A DNA stretch of 64,000 nucleotides from CAWBOY01 sp963790585 (lineage in GTDB: Bacteria; Planctomycetota; Planctomycetia; Gemmatales; Gemmataceae), in contig CAWBOY010000002.1 of assembly GCA_963790585.1 (NCBI GenBank), forward strand, positions 1,478,267-1,542,266. Direction: 5' to 3'. Within the stretch, counting starts at the first letter, position 1, and every line of letters starts with the position of its first letter. Of this stretch, positions 19,708 to 29,981 are shown in pieces. The notes under the pieces were generated by a model. It worked only from the letters and a program-made list of their open reading frames with translations. It made no database searches and had not been told where the DNA came from. The translations under genes were made by a program, and so were the position numbers.

Positions 19708-19847
19708 GTGGCGGCACGTTTCCAACGTGCCGTTACTTCGTCTCGTAAAGGATTTAGCGCAATGTCCAAGCGCCCCGCCCGCGGCACCTTAGAAACGTGC
19801 CGCCACAGCCTCAGGCCTGCCTACCGCACGTTAAGAAACGTGCCGCA
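19708..19847. repeat. Palindromic intergenic repeat (GTGGCGGCACGTT family), second copy
   Basis: The left arm GTGGCGGCACGTTTCCAACG starts at 19708, and the right arm, ending in AAACGTGCCGCCAC, spans 19782-19806. A third partial arm (GCACGTTAAGAAACGTGCCG) follows at about 19826-19846. It separates two convergent genes and so may act as a bidirectional terminator. Confidence 0.75.
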
Positions 19848-19878
19848 GCGTCCCAATCCGACAGCCAATTGAAAAAAA

Positions 19879-20819
19879 TCAAGCGGTCTCTTTGACCTTC
19901 CGCTGGAAATACGCCAGCGTGCGTTTCAACCCCTCGCTGCGGTCGATCTTCGGCTCCCAACTCAATAATTGGTGCGCTCGGGAAATGTCGGGCTGCGCAA
20001 CTTCGGATCATCCTCAGGCAATGGCTTGAACACGATTTGGCTTTTGCTCTTCGAGAGATCCAAAATCTCCTGTGCGAACTGTAAGATCGTAATCTCACTC
20101 GGATTCCCGAGGTTCACCGGCAGATGATAGTCCGTGAACAGCAGTCTCGAGATTCCTTCGACCAAATCGTCGACGAAGCAAAAGCTGCGGGTCTGCGAAC
20201 CGTCGCCGTAAATGGTGATCGGCTCGCCGCGCAGAGCCTGCCCCATGAAGTTCGGTAGGACTCGGCCATCGTCGAGCCGCATACGCGGACCATAGGTGTT
20301 GAAGATTCGCACGATCTTCGTGTCCACGCCATGAGCCCGATGGTAAGCCATCACGATCGCCTCGGAGAAGCGCTTGGCCTCGTCGTAGCAGCCGCGCGTG
20401 CCGATCGGGTTGACGTTGCCCCAATACTCCTCGCGTTGCGGGTGCATCTCTGGATCGCCGTAAACCTCGCTGGTGCTGGCCATGAGGATCTTGGCCCCTT
20501 TGGCCTTGGCAAGGCCTAGGGCGTTGTGAGTACCCAGCGATCCGACTTTTAGGGTCTGAATTGGGTAATTAAGATAGTCGACCGGGCTTGCCGGCGACGC
20601 GAAATGCAGCACATTGTCGACGGCCCCCTCGATCTCGAATGGTTGCGAGACATCTTGGCGGAGAAAGGTGAATCGGCTATTTCCACGCAGATGATCGAGA
20701 TTAGCGAGCGATCCCGTTATCACATTGTCGACGCATACTACGTCATGCCCCAGCTCCAAGAATTTTTCACACAGATGAGAGCCTATAAAACCAGCGCCGC
20801 CGGTGATCACCGTACGCAC
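19879..20819 (-). CDS. UDP-glucuronate decarboxylase (UDP-xylose synthase), one frameshift near the end
   Basis: About 313 residues after repair, the normal length of this SDR enzyme. It turns UDP-glucuronate into UDP-xylose with bound NAD. The GTG at 20819 is preceded by AGGGGGG and begins VRTVITGGAGFIGSHLCEKF, the Rossmann GxxGxxG motif. Other hallmarks are the serine and tyrosine region (MASTSEVYGDPEMHPQ and GCYDEAKRFSEA, the YxxxK pair), FNTYGPRMRLDDGRVLPNF and YGDGSQTRSFCFVDDLVEG. The frame breaks near 19997, where DPKLR continues in another frame as PDISRAHQLLSWEPKIDR to a stop at 19879. UDP-xylose is used for surface polysaccharide. The neighbouring gene is divergent. Confidence 0.85.
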
Positions 20820-21027
20820 TTCAAGAACCCCCCTGCGAGTAAAGGGAGAATGGAAGTTCTTCTTTTTACGGAAAAAGGGCCAAGCGGCAAGCGAGCGAGA
20901 GAATAGTGTCGACCGAACCGCTAACCACCACAAGTCGGCACCAACGTTTCCGGTTGAAAGTCCGACCTTCCCTCCTAGACTAAGCACGCTGTGCCTTTTT
21001 GTTTCCTTAATTGGAGAGCGTAGGTCC

Positions 21028-23652
21028 ATGGGTCGATCGATTCGAACATTCACCGTGCTCCCATACCTTCCCGAGCGCTTGCAGGCCCTTCAGAAACTCG
21101 CTTACAACATGTGGTGGTGCTGGAACCCCGAAGCGATCAGTCTGTTTCGCCGCATCGACGCCGACAAATTTGTCGCGGTCGAGCACAGTCCCGTCAAACT
21201 CCTCGGGAACATGGATCAATCGCGGCTAGAAGAGTTGGCCGGCGAAGACAGCTTCCTGGCCCAGCTCGATCGCGTCGAGGAATCGTTCGACGCCTACATG
21301 GGCGCAAGTACCTGGTACCAGGAAACCTTCGCTTCCAAGCGCGTCACGGCTGCCGGGCAGGACGAGTTTCGCATCGGCTATTTCAGCGCCGAATTCGGCC
21401 TGCATGAAAGCGTCCCGATTTACTCTGGCGGCCTCGGTGTCCTCTCCGGCGACCATCTTAAGAGCGCCAGCGACCTCGGTCTGCCTCTCATGGGCGTCGG
21501 CTTGATGTATCGGGAAGGCTATTTTCGGCAATATCTGACTGTCGACGGCTGGCAGCAGGAACGTTATCCGGAAAACGATTTCTTCAACCTGCCCTTAGTC
21601 CTTGAGAACAAGGCCGATGGCAAGCCGCTGATCGTCAGCATCCCGTTGCCGGGGCGTGAGCTTTTCCTCCGCGTCTGGCGCATTCAGGTCGGTCGAATTC
21701 CCCTTTATCTCCTCGACACCAACATTCCACAGAACTCGGCTGAGGACCGTGTCATCACCGCGCGGCTTTATGGCGGCGACAACGACATGCGCATTCGCCA
21801 AGAAATGGTGCTTGGAATCGGTGGCATTCGCGCTTTGAGGGCTATGGGCAAAGCTCCGACCGTTTGCCACATGAACGAGGGCCATAGTGCGTTTTGTGGT
21901 ATCGAGCGCATCCGCCAAATGATGGAAACCCACGGCCTCGACTTCTACGCCGCCCGCGAGGCGGTGGCCGCGGGCACTGTATTCACGACGCACACGCCTG
22001 TTCCCGCCGGCAACGACGTCTTTCCGGCGGCGGTAATCGAGCATTACTTCAGCTCGCTTTTGCCGCAACTCAAGATCGATCGCAACGAGTTCCTCGGTCT
22101 TGGACGGCAAAATCCGTTCGACCTGAACGAAGTCTTCGGCATGACCGTCTTGGCGATTCGACTCTCGAACGTCACCAACGGCGTGAGCAAACTGCACGGC
22201 AGCGTTTCGCGTAAGATGTGGAAAAATATCTGGCCCGAGCTTCCCGAACGCGAAGTCCCGATTACCTCGATTACCAACGGCATCCATCTGCGGACCTGGG
22301 TCTCAGGCGACATGATGCAGCTGTTCGAGCGTTATCTGGGCGAAAAGTGGGACAGCTGGTCCAACCCGCCGAAAGCCAACGCGGGCAAGACGCCGACCAC
22401 GGCTGAAGAGTCTTACATCAGCCTTTGGAAGCGCGTCGAGACGATTCCGGACGCGGAACTCTGGCGGACGCAAGAGCGGCGGCGCGAGCGGCTCGTCGAG
22501 TTCGCCCGTGGCCGGCTCCGGTCGCAGATGACCAATCGCGGCGCGCCCCCATCGGAAATCGCCCGAGCCGACGAGGTGCTCGACCCGGAAGCTCTGACCA
22601 TCGGCTTCGCCCGACGCTTCGCCACCTACAAACGTGGCACTCTGATCTTCCGCAACTTCGATCGACTCCTTGCCCTCCTCACAAGCAAAGACCGGCCGGT
22701 GCAACTGGTCTTCTCGGGCAAGGCTCATCCCAAGGATCACGGTGGTAAAGAACTCATCGCCGAGATTCTGCAATTCGCGCGGCGGCCGGAGCTGCGACGG
22801 CGGATGGTCTTTATCGAAGACTACGACATGAACGTGGCACGTTTCCTGGTCTCCGGCGTCGACGTTTGGCTAAACAACCCGCGCCGGCCCCTGGAAGCAT
22901 CGGGAACCAGCGGTATGAAGGTTTCAGCCAACGGCGGCCTGAACCTTAGCATTCTCGATGGTTGGTGGTGCGAAGGCTACGACCACGACAACGGCTTTGC
23001 CATCGGCTCGGGCGAAGAGTATACGGATCTCACATATCAGGATGACGTCGAGAGCCGCTCGATATACGACATGCTCGAAAAAGAGATCGTGCCGCTGTTC
23101 TATCACCGCGGTTCGGACGGCCTGCCGCGCGGCTGGCTGCGGCGCATGAAACATTCGATGGCTTCGTTGACTCCCGTATTCAACACAGGCCGAATGGTAG
23201 CGGAGTATATGAACACTTGCTACTGGCCGTCGGCGCAACGCTATTGGCGGCTCGGCGTTGACCAGCTCAAGGGGGCCAAAGAACTCGCGAAATGGCGTCG
23301 TAACGTGCAACAGGGCTGGCGTGCCGTGAAAGTCGAGAATGTCGAAGCCGCGGTAACCGATTCCATGCGCGTCGGTGGTGAGATGCTGGTCAAGGCCCAG
23401 GTCAACTTAGGGTCGCTGAAGCCACAAGATGTCGATGTCCAATTGTTTCATGGTCACGTTGATTCGTTCGGCGACATCCCGGACTCGGAAACTGTGACCA
23501 TGACCAACGGCACCGCCCAAGGCAGCTCTTGGCTCTACACCGGCAAGATACCCTGCCGCAGTAGTGGCCAACATGGCTTCGCCGTACGCGTTCTACCGAA
23601 GAATGCGGACCTCTCAAACCCATTTGAGCCGGCGATGTTATGCTGGGGTTGA
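21028..23652 (+). CDS. glgP: Alpha-glucan phosphorylase
   Basis: 874 residues from the ATG at 21028 (MGRSIRTFTVLPYLPERLQA); the frame is open further upstream, but that stretch overlaps the divergent gene. Glycosyltransferase family 35: it releases glucose-1-phosphate from glycogen or maltodextrin. The N-terminal domain resembles the DUF3417 type of the alpha-glucan family phosphorylases (AYNMWWCWNPEAISLFRRID). It also shows GYFSAEFGLHESVPIYSGGLGVLSGDH, HMNEGHSAF and the pyridoxal-phosphate region EASGTSGMKVSANGGLNLS, where the lysine binds the cofactor. The length fits this subfamily. The stop is followed after one base by the ATG of the next gene, suggesting translational coupling. Confidence 0.93.
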   Translation: MGRSIRTFTVLPYLPERLQALQKLAYNMWWCWNPEAISLFRRIDADKFVAVEHSPVKLLGNMDQSRLEELAGEDSFLAQLDRVEESFDAYMGASTWYQETFASKRVTAAGQDEFRIGYFSAEFGLHESVPIYSGGLGVLSGDHLKSASDLGLPLMGVGLMYREGYFRQYLTVDGWQQERYPENDFFNLPLVLENKADGKPLIVSIPLPGRELFLRVWRIQVGRIPLYLLDTNIPQNSAEDRVITARLYGGDNDMRIRQEMVLGIGGIRALRAMGKAPTVCHMNEGHSAFCGIERIRQMMETHGLDFYAAREAVAAGTVFTTHTPVPAGNDVFPAAVIEHYFSSLLPQLKIDRNEFLGLGRQNPFDLNEVFGMTVLAIRLSNVTNGVSKLHGSVSRKMWKNIWPELPEREVPITSITNGIHLRTWVSGDMMQLFERYLGEKWDSWSNPPKANAGKTPTTAEESYISLWKRVETIPDAELWRTQERRRERLVEFARGRLRSQMTNRGAPPSEIARADEVLDPEALTIGFARRFATYKRGTLIFRNFDRLLALLTSKDRPVQLVFSGKAHPKDHGGKELIAEILQFARRPELRRRMVFIEDYDMNVARFLVSGVDVWLNNPRRPLEASGTSGMKVSANGGLNLSILDGWWCEGYDHDNGFAIGSGEEYTDLTYQDDVESRSIYDMLEKEIVPLFYHRGSDGLPRGWLRRMKHSMASLTPVFNTGRMVAEYMNTCYWPSAQRYWRLGVDQLKGAKELAKWRRNVQQGWRAVKVENVEAAVTDSMRVGGEMLVKAQVNLGSLKPQDVDVQLFHGHVDSFGDIPDSETVTMTNGTAQGSSWLYTGKIPCRSSGQHGFAVRVLPKNADLSNPFEPAMLCWG

Positions 23653-23653
23653 G

Positions 23654-24412
23654 ATGCGACTTCTATTCAGCCTTTTTGCACTCTTTTGTCTAGCCGGTTG
23701 CGGGGGCGCGTCGGAGCCGTTACTTGTCCTTTGTGCCCCGGCGATCCGCTTGCCGGTCGAGGCGACGGCGCGTGCTTACGAGGCCGAGTATCATATTTCG
23801 GTCCAGATTCAGTTCGGAGGCTCGCAAACGCTGTTGGCCAGCATCCAGATCGCCCATCGCGGCGATCTCTTCATTCCCGCCGATGATGACTATCTCGTCA
23901 AGGCCCGCGAAAAAGACCTGATTGCCGACTCCTATCCTCTCTCGGAGCTGACTCCCGTACTGGCTCTGCGCAAAACCGATCCGCGCTCGTTTGCGTCGTT
24001 ACATGACGTCCCCACGGATCTGACGCTGAGCCTCGCCGATCCCGACGCCGCGGCCATCGGCCGATTGACGCGCGAGACCCTCGGCCCCGCCGAGTACCAG
24101 GCGCTCCACAGCCGCGCTAAAGTCATCAAACCAATGGTGACCGAAGTAGGCACCGACGTGCGCCTGGGTGCGACCGACGCGGGAATCGTTTGGGATTCGA
24201 CCGTTAGGCAGATGCCGGAATTGAAGGCGATTGAGGTTGCAGAGTTTCGCGGCAAGAAAGCGTTCGTTTCTGTCGCTCTATTGCAAGGTGCGACGGATCC
24301 CGTCGCCGCGCGAAAATTCGCGCGTTTTCTCGCAGCGAGCGATCGCGGCATGGTGCAATTCGAGAAGTTTGGGTTTACGCCGGCCGCGGGCGCGAAACCC
24401 TGGCGCGATTAA
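23654..24412 (+). CDS. ModA-like periplasmic substrate-binding lipoprotein
   Basis: 252 residues. The start MRLLFSLFALFCLAGCGGASE is a lipoprotein signal with the lipobox LAGC, cleaved before the cysteine. The mature part follows the molybdate-binding ModA pattern: LLVLCAPAIRLPVEATARAYEAE, FGGSQTLLASIQIAHRGDLFIPADD, VLALRKTDP, GTDVRLGATDAGIVWDS and ARKFARFLAASDRGMVQFEKFGF. The probable ligand is molybdate, tungstate or another oxyanion. No ModB or ModC gene is next to it. It begins one base after the phosphorylase stop codon, an unexpected pairing of functions, and is followed by a palindromic repeat that may end the operon. Confidence 0.8.
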   Translation: MRLLFSLFALFCLAGCGGASEPLLVLCAPAIRLPVEATARAYEAEYHISVQIQFGGSQTLLASIQIAHRGDLFIPADDDYLVKAREKDLIADSYPLSELTPVLALRKTDPRSFASLHDVPTDLTLSLADPDAAAIGRLTRETLGPAEYQALHSRAKVIKPMVTEVGTDVRLGATDAGIVWDSTVRQMPELKAIEVAEFRGKKAFVSVALLQGATDPVAARKFARFLAASDRGMVQFEKFGFTPAAGAKPWRD

Positions 24413-24429
24413 ATACCACATAAAACTGA

Positions 24430-24519
24430 TTAGCCACGAGCCGATTGGCAAGCGCTGTTTGATAGCGATCTTTCAAACGGCGCTATCGAAACAGCGCTTG
24501 CCTTCCGGCTCGCGGCTAA
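24430..24519. repeat. Long intergenic palindrome between convergent genes
   Basis: The left arm 24430-24467 (TTAGCCACGAGCCGATTGGC and on) is the imperfect reverse complement of 24481-24519 (ending CCTTCCGGCTCGCGGCTAA). The arms are about 38 bp with a 13-bp loop. It lies between convergent stop codons and could work as a bidirectional terminator. Its length also fits a small palindromic mobile repeat. Confidence 0.8.
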
Positions 24520-24530
24520 ACAAATTCCGT

Positions 24531-27500
24531 TTAATGCGTGGCCGTCGCGCCTGGCGACCCGACGTTCAAACTCCACCAATATTTCAGCGGCAGCAAACCA
24601 ATTCCAATAATCACCAGATTTTGAAGCCAATACAACATCAACCCAAATGCCAGAGTATTATTGAACCCATAAGCGTGCAATCCGACGCCGAGTTGGTTCG
24701 TGCCGAAATAGGACCAGCCGGTAATCATGCTGCCGACGATCGAAAGCACCGCCATGCCGCGAAGCTTGACCAGACCGCCCCAGCGAGCGTGCAGGATCAA
24801 TGAGTTCCAGATGACGATCATGATCGCGCCGTTTTCCTTCGGATCCCAGCCCCAGAAGCGGCCCCAGGAATAATCCGCCCAGATGCCGCCTAAGACTGTG
24901 CCCACAAAGCTGAGCAGAGTGGCGAAGCAGAGAACGCCATAGAGCGCATCTCCGAGAACCTTTCGCACGTCCTTGGTTACATAAGGCGTAGCGACGCTAC
25001 CGATGATGAAGGCCGTGCCGATGAGGCCGGCGACGATTGTCGTCGCATAGCCGAGGGTGATGGTGGTGACGTGTGTCGCCAGCCAGATATTGGTATCGAG
25101 TACCGCTTGCATCATTTCCAGCGTGTCACCGTCCGTTCCCAAGACGAAAATGGCGAGCATCAAGGTCGACGCACCTACGATCGAGGCGAACTAAGTTGCC
25201 GATGCTATTGCGAAAAATAATTTCGATTGCCAAACAGAGGAGCACCCCGGCCCAGCCAATGAATATGGCCGAGGAAAAGAGATTGGTCACAGGCGGTCTG
25301 CCCTGAATATACATGCGCGATCCGAGTGCCCAGCTATGCAATACCAGGCACAACAGCGCCAAGGCGAATGCGGACCAATTAACAGCACGGAACCATCCGA
25401 GCGGCGCCGCCAGCCACGACGACGCTGTCAAAGCGAAGACGAATAGATAGAGAACGCAACACAGAAAGAATGCCGACGTGTAATTGTAATAGGCCTCGAA
25501 GCGGGCCTTGCCCGTGTCGGTCGGTAGAGTGTCTGCGACACTTTTGCGATACCCCGCCACTTCGTCATTGAAGCCGCGCACGTCGTCGCGTTGCCAGGAT
25601 TGCAGGATATTCGAGAGCGCGACGGCGTTCTTATCGTTCCGCCATTGATTCGGCGGCTGCAGCAAAAAGGCCGTGTATTCACCCTCGGGTGTTTCCGGCG
25701 CGATCATCATCAACGGCATCGGCGAACCGACAAAATGAGAATACCATTTGATTTGCGCGAATAGGTTTTCCATGGCATCGATCGCTCCCTTGTCAAGATT
25801 GGGAGTCGCCGCCATTCCTTCCGCGATGAGCACATAAAACATCGCCAACTTTTTGCCGAGCCGCCGTGCCTTCACGTCGACTCTGGCCAGTGACTTTTCG
25901 TCCAACTCAGCAGCCTTTTGGATGCGGTTTTCAAGTGCTTCCAGGTTTGGCGCGAATTCGCTATACGAATACTTGAATCCAGGTCGCGGCTTGAGCTTCA
26001 GGATACTTAAGAGATCCTCGTCATCGATCTTGAATACCTTGTGGCCGGTGGCCCGTTCAGGATGAGCGAGGACGTCAAGGAGCCAAAACATCGCGGACTT
26101 GGTCTCCATCTCTTGTTCTTCTTCAGAATCTTCCTTGACCTTCAGCGACGGATACTTCGGCGTCTTGAAAGTTTGATAACCTTCGCTGAGGATCATCAAA
26201 GTCGTGCGCAAACGTATCCAAAGGTTTCTCGCGTCCGCGCTCACGTACAGGAATGGAACCGAGTTGGTCGACCTGCATTTTGTCCGTCGGCGTTGAATGC
26301 GGTATCATCTTCGAGCCGAGATAAAGCAGAGCGATTAACACGACCGCCCAGGGCAAAAAGGTTTCAAACAGCGAACCGTCTCTTTGCCGATCATGCGAAA
26401 CCGGCGGATTGTTCGCCCGCGTGGCCCCAACGCCAAGGACACGTGGCCCTGAATCCTGGTCTTACTTTGGCTAAGAATGCGCCGGAAAAAGCCATTCAGA
26501 TGAATGCCGAAATGGACAATCATGCCGAACGTCACCATGATGCACGACAAGTACGGCATCCACCAGCCATGATTCTTGACTACCTGAAGAATCGTGCCCT
26601 CGTCCTTACCCAGCACCGATGCTTGATAAAACGTCTCGCCGCGATATTGCAACGGCGCGTTCATCGAGATCACGGCCTCGCGCCGTTCGCCGAAACGAGG
26701 CTCGGTGAGGACGACCTTGCTCGAGAAGTTCTTGGGAATATCCGTTCCTGGATAGACGTCGTGGTGAAATTCGAGGAGTTCTACTTGATACTGTTTGTAG
26801 GTCCGCTTGAACCGTAAAGTCATGTCGTATTTCTTGCCGTCGATCTCGATCGTTTGCATCGGATGGTCGCTGAGCTCCGAGAACGAAACGGAAACGAGAT
26901 AGGTTCCAAGCTCTTTCCCAGTCCCCTTTTCTTTCAAAGTGACGTATGCGGACGGGACATCGACCTCCTCCGAAGCAGCACCGCTGGCCTCTGCAACCTC
27001 GACGACCTTCCAATTTTTCCCATCGCCGGCATTGGCGATATTTTGTTCGTTTGGGCCAATCTCTTTGGGCCGCGACGAATTGACCATGTATTGGACCGGT
27101 TGAATATCAACCGGCAGGTCGGGGTTTTGAATCAATTCCTTGCGGCGGAGCATCGAACCAGGCACGCTGGTGATGCGATCATTTTTTTCATCCACGCGCT
27201 CAAGAAATACTAACTCAATCTTGTGATAATCTTGGAGGAAATGAGACGAGCCTCCCTGGCGGATACTCATCCGCCCTTCGATTTGAAAGTATGCGGCAAA
27301 TTCGCCCAACATCATGACGATCAGACCGGAATGGATGAGGAAGATGCCTGCACGTTTCCAACCAATTTTGAATCGTAAAGCATGAGCCGTCAACAAATTG
27401 ACGAGTAAAGCGACACCTAATGTCGTGCCGCCAACAAATGGGAACGATCCCGGAATGCGCCAAAACGTTGGCAAGCTGAAGAAAATCTGGCCAAACTTCA

Positions 27501-27783
27501 TGAAGAGTTGAAACGGCACCCAAACGAACGGGCTCCGGAAATAGGTGTTTGTCGCCGTCCAGATACCGATTTCCGCCTGAGCCATTGTGCCAACGAAGAC
27601 CAGGAAGACCGACAGCGCGAAAAGGATCACCGTCAGCTGTAGCGACGCTAAGAATTCAAAAAACCGCCGCACGGGATGCTTCGGCTGCCGTTTCGCCGGC
27701 GCCGGTTTTTCAGCGGGCGTTGGCGGGAGTTCAATCCGAGTCGCGGTACCGTTCGTGAACGTCTCGACGCTGGTCTTGTTCAT
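24531..27783 (-). CDS. ResB-CcsA fusion, system II cytochrome c synthase (three frameshifts)
   Basis: About 1,084 residues after repair. The N-terminal ResB part has membrane helices (LQLTVILFALSVFLVFVGTM, AGIFLIHSGLIVMMLGEFAA) and a large periplasmic domain ending near YLSCIMVTFGMIVHFGIHLN. A long soluble stretch follows with several helices (residues about 480-700), then CcsA with the haem-handling WWD motif WGRFWGWDPKENGA and conserved histidines. The complex attaches haem to CxxCH motifs of exported cytochromes c. Frameshifts lie near 26430, 26215 and 25188. Fused ResB-CcsA proteins are known in several phyla. The gene starts 21 bp after a lipoprotein gene on the same strand, forming an operon. 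Confidence 0.85.
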
Positions 27784-27804
27784 AGCGAAACTCCTGGCCT
27801 TGGC

Positions 27805-28837
27805 TTAGTCCAGCTGGACGGACTTCATGAAGGCCTCAAACGCTGACTTTTGGTTTTCGACCAGTTTACTGTCGCCCGTTAACTTGAATACGCACGACGA
27901 GTTGCCACGCGCGGCGATTACCGCAAGCATTCGCTTCGATTTACCTTGCAAGTCGACATAATCGCCTTTGCCGAGGGGCAAGTCGATCGACGTAACTGAC
28001 TTATTGAGTTCAACCTGGCCAATCGGCGGCAAATCGAGCTGACCGCGCCAACGATTGACGTTCCCGAGTAGTTCCTGCTGTTTCATCAGCGAAAAAGACA
28101 CATCGGCAGTCGCGCTATCCGACTTGATCGTGAATTTCAGCAACATATCCGATATCGCTGGCTGGGCTCTTACCCAGCCTTCGGGAGCCTTGTACTTAGG
28201 GCTGTTTGCGTCTACTGGGGGCCGGCGGTTTCCAACCGGGGGCACCATCTCGGCATGTTTGGGCTTGGAGCTGCTCAGAAAATCGACCAATGTCACTTGA
28301 ACGCCGGCGAGGGGAATCGGTTTCGTTTCCTGAGTCAAATCCGCTTCGGTCCAGGCTGGCAAACCAATCTGGCCGCGCCAACGATTGATGTTGCCGAGTA
28401 ACGTGTTCGCTCCGTTCGCTTCCAGCGCACCGAGTTTCGTTACCGTAAGTAGCAGCGGTTTGTCCCGGCTCTCGACGTTAAACGCGGCATACTGAATCGG
28501 TTTGGGTGGCGGAATGTCGAGCCATTTGTCCGGCTTCGTCCAATGAACAGGCTTGGCCGCGTTCTTGCCATCGTCGAATTCCAGTGATTTGACAAAGCCC
28601 GCGAATTCGGCGGCATGACCCGAGACTCGCTCCTCTGGGCCATCCAGCTTGATATACCAGGTCTCTTTTGCGCGGGAAAATCGCACCAAGCAAGCGCGTC
28701 TGCGTCTTCACGACTTCATCAGAAACCTCGTGCGGAATGATGTCGGTCGTGATTTTGTCCTGTTCGCAGCCAGCCAGGCTCAGTACAAGCCACACGGCCA
28801 ACAATCGGCGCGGAATACGAGACACCGAGAACGCCAT
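27805..28837 (-). CDS. Lipoprotein with two copies of a small domain (one frameshift)
   Basis: About 344 residues after repair. The ATG at 28837 gives MAFSVSRIPRRLLAVWLVLS followed by LAGC, a lipoprotein signal. The frame breaks near 28680 (LLGAIFPR, then KETWYIKLDGPEERV in another frame). The mature part contains two related blocks, recognisable by LLGNINRWRGQIGLP at about residue 185 and LLGNVNRWRGQLDLPP at about 260. The last block ends SAFEAFMKSVQLD, and a similar AEFAGFVKSLEFDDG ends the first. It is 21 bp upstream of resB-ccsA and probably belongs to cytochrome c maturation or a membrane-bound cytochrome system; this is inferred from position. Confidence 0.75.
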
Positions 28838-29022
28838 TGGACGGTCCTTGTGTGCTAACGGAGAGATCGGCATAGCCTTTATGCTTACAGCGAGGCAGGT
28901 AGGCGTCAAGGCAAACAGGCTGCGCGGCGGGATGGTCCGGGTGTCTAAAGTATAGTCTCTTGCGAATGAGACGAAGATGCAAGATGAAAAATGAGAAATC
29001 CGGTTGTCAGAGAAAATTCTTC

Positions 29023-29101
29023 AAGAGCCGGGAGCGTCAGCGACCGGAGCGTATTACGCTCGCTCCGATTTTCTCCGGTCGCTGACGCTCCCGGCTCTTG
29101 A
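29023..29101. repeat. Perfect 28-bp-arm palindrome (GAGCCGGGAGCG family), copy 1
   Basis: CAAGAGCCGGGAGCGTCAGC and eight more bases at 29023-29050 are exactly complementary to 29074-29101. The loop holds a further small palindrome (CGTATTACG). Copy 2 is at 37756-37865. It sits between two minus-strand genes, just after the stop at 29119, consistent with a terminator or a mobile palindrome. Confidence 0.85.
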
Positions 29102-29118
29102 TGACAGAAGGAGGACGG

Positions 29119-29496
29119 CTATTTCTTCTTCGAGAACACGTCCTTCTTACCTTTTTCGTCGATGATGACGAGATCCTTATCCGTCAGCTTGTCGACTTTG
29201 AGAACCTCGGATTTATCATCCCCATCAATCTTGAGCGTCGCTTTGAAGGAATCAGCCTTCACTTCAAAGGTGCCGTCAATCTTTGCGGTATTGTCGCCGT
29301 CCTTGATCACGAGCTTGAGCTTGCCATCCTTCGTGAATTCGAGCGTCGATCCGAGAGGAACCGTCTCGCTCCCCTTGACCGCTTCCCATGTGCCCAAGAG
29401 CTTTGCCTTGTCCACGTCTGGTTTCTTATCTTCCGCGTGAACGGAAAGGCATGCAAGAAACAAAGTTGCCAAAGCCAATCGCACGAGTTTCGTCAT
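29119..29496 (-). CDS. Small secreted lipocalin-like protein (TIGR03066-like)
   Basis: 125 residues from the ATG at 29496 (MTKLVRLALATLFLACLSVHA), a clear signal peptide. The mature part starts KLLGTWEAVKGSETVPLGST and continues with alternating short strands (LEFTKDGKLKLVIKDGDN, GTFEVKADSFKATLKIDG). This pattern fits the small lipocalin-like proteins that are abundant in Gemmata and relatives, including the TIGR03066 and TIGR03067 families. No ligand can be named. The protein is very rich in lysine and aspartate. It is preceded by a small membrane protein gene on the same strand. Confidence 0.65.
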   Translation of the reverse strand: MTKLVRLALATLFLACLSVHAEDKKPDVDKAKLLGTWEAVKGSETVPLGSTLEFTKDGKLKLVIKDGDNTAKIDGTFEVKADSFKATLKIDGDDKSEVLKVDKLTDKDLVIIDEKGKKDVFSKKK

Positions 29497-29589
29497 AGGA
29501 CTTCTCCAGTTAACTTTAACAAGTTCCGGGAACAGAATATCCAAGGCTAAGGGTATGGCCCTAAACAAGAGTCGGCTATGAGCATCATG

Positions 29590-29907
29590 TTAAGACGGCG
29601 GCGGCTGGGGCCTTTCGACGAAAACAAACGTCGGATCAGGTTGGCGATTGGCCGTCAGCGCTCGCCGGTCGCGCTCGCTCGCGACTTCCAATTCCCGCCG
29701 CGCACGACGTTCCGCGTGCATCTTGCGCTGCGCATACCAGCGGACAAAATTGAAGAGCGCCAACACGAGCATCAGCCAGCCGATCGACATCGTCTGACCA
29801 AACGGCTGTATGAGCAAATAGCGATTGAACTCTGGCCGCAGCGCTTGGACGGCGAAGACGCCGCAGGCTCCGAGACACCAAAAGCTACCCAAAATCAGAT
29901 TGAACAT
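29590..29907 (-). CDS. Small membrane protein with two helices
   Basis: 105 residues. Two hydrophobic helices are visible: LILGSFWCLGACGVFAVQAL at the N-terminus and TMSIGWLMLVLALFNFVRWY near residue 50. A basic, charged segment (AQRKMHAERRARRELEVASE) and a proline-rich tail ending in PPPS follow. There is no known domain. It starts 75 bp from the divergent RraA-like gene, so the two may share a promoter region. Function unknown. Confidence 0.6.
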   Translation of the reverse strand: MFNLILGSFWCLGACGVFAVQALRPEFNRYLLIQPFGQTMSIGWLMLVLALFNFVRWYAQRKMHAERRARRELEVASERDRRALTANRQPDPTFVFVERPQPPPS

Positions 29908-29981
29908 CAGCTTCTCCGCGATCTGCTATCATTATAGGTGAGTGCCGCTTGGTGCTTTTTCTTGGCATCCGAGACCGCGAC

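Noticed and set aside
20803..21027. N-terminal extension of the glucan phosphorylase
   Set aside because: The extra residues lie opposite the start of the divergent decarboxylase gene and resemble no phosphorylase; the ATG at 21028 begins the conserved domain.
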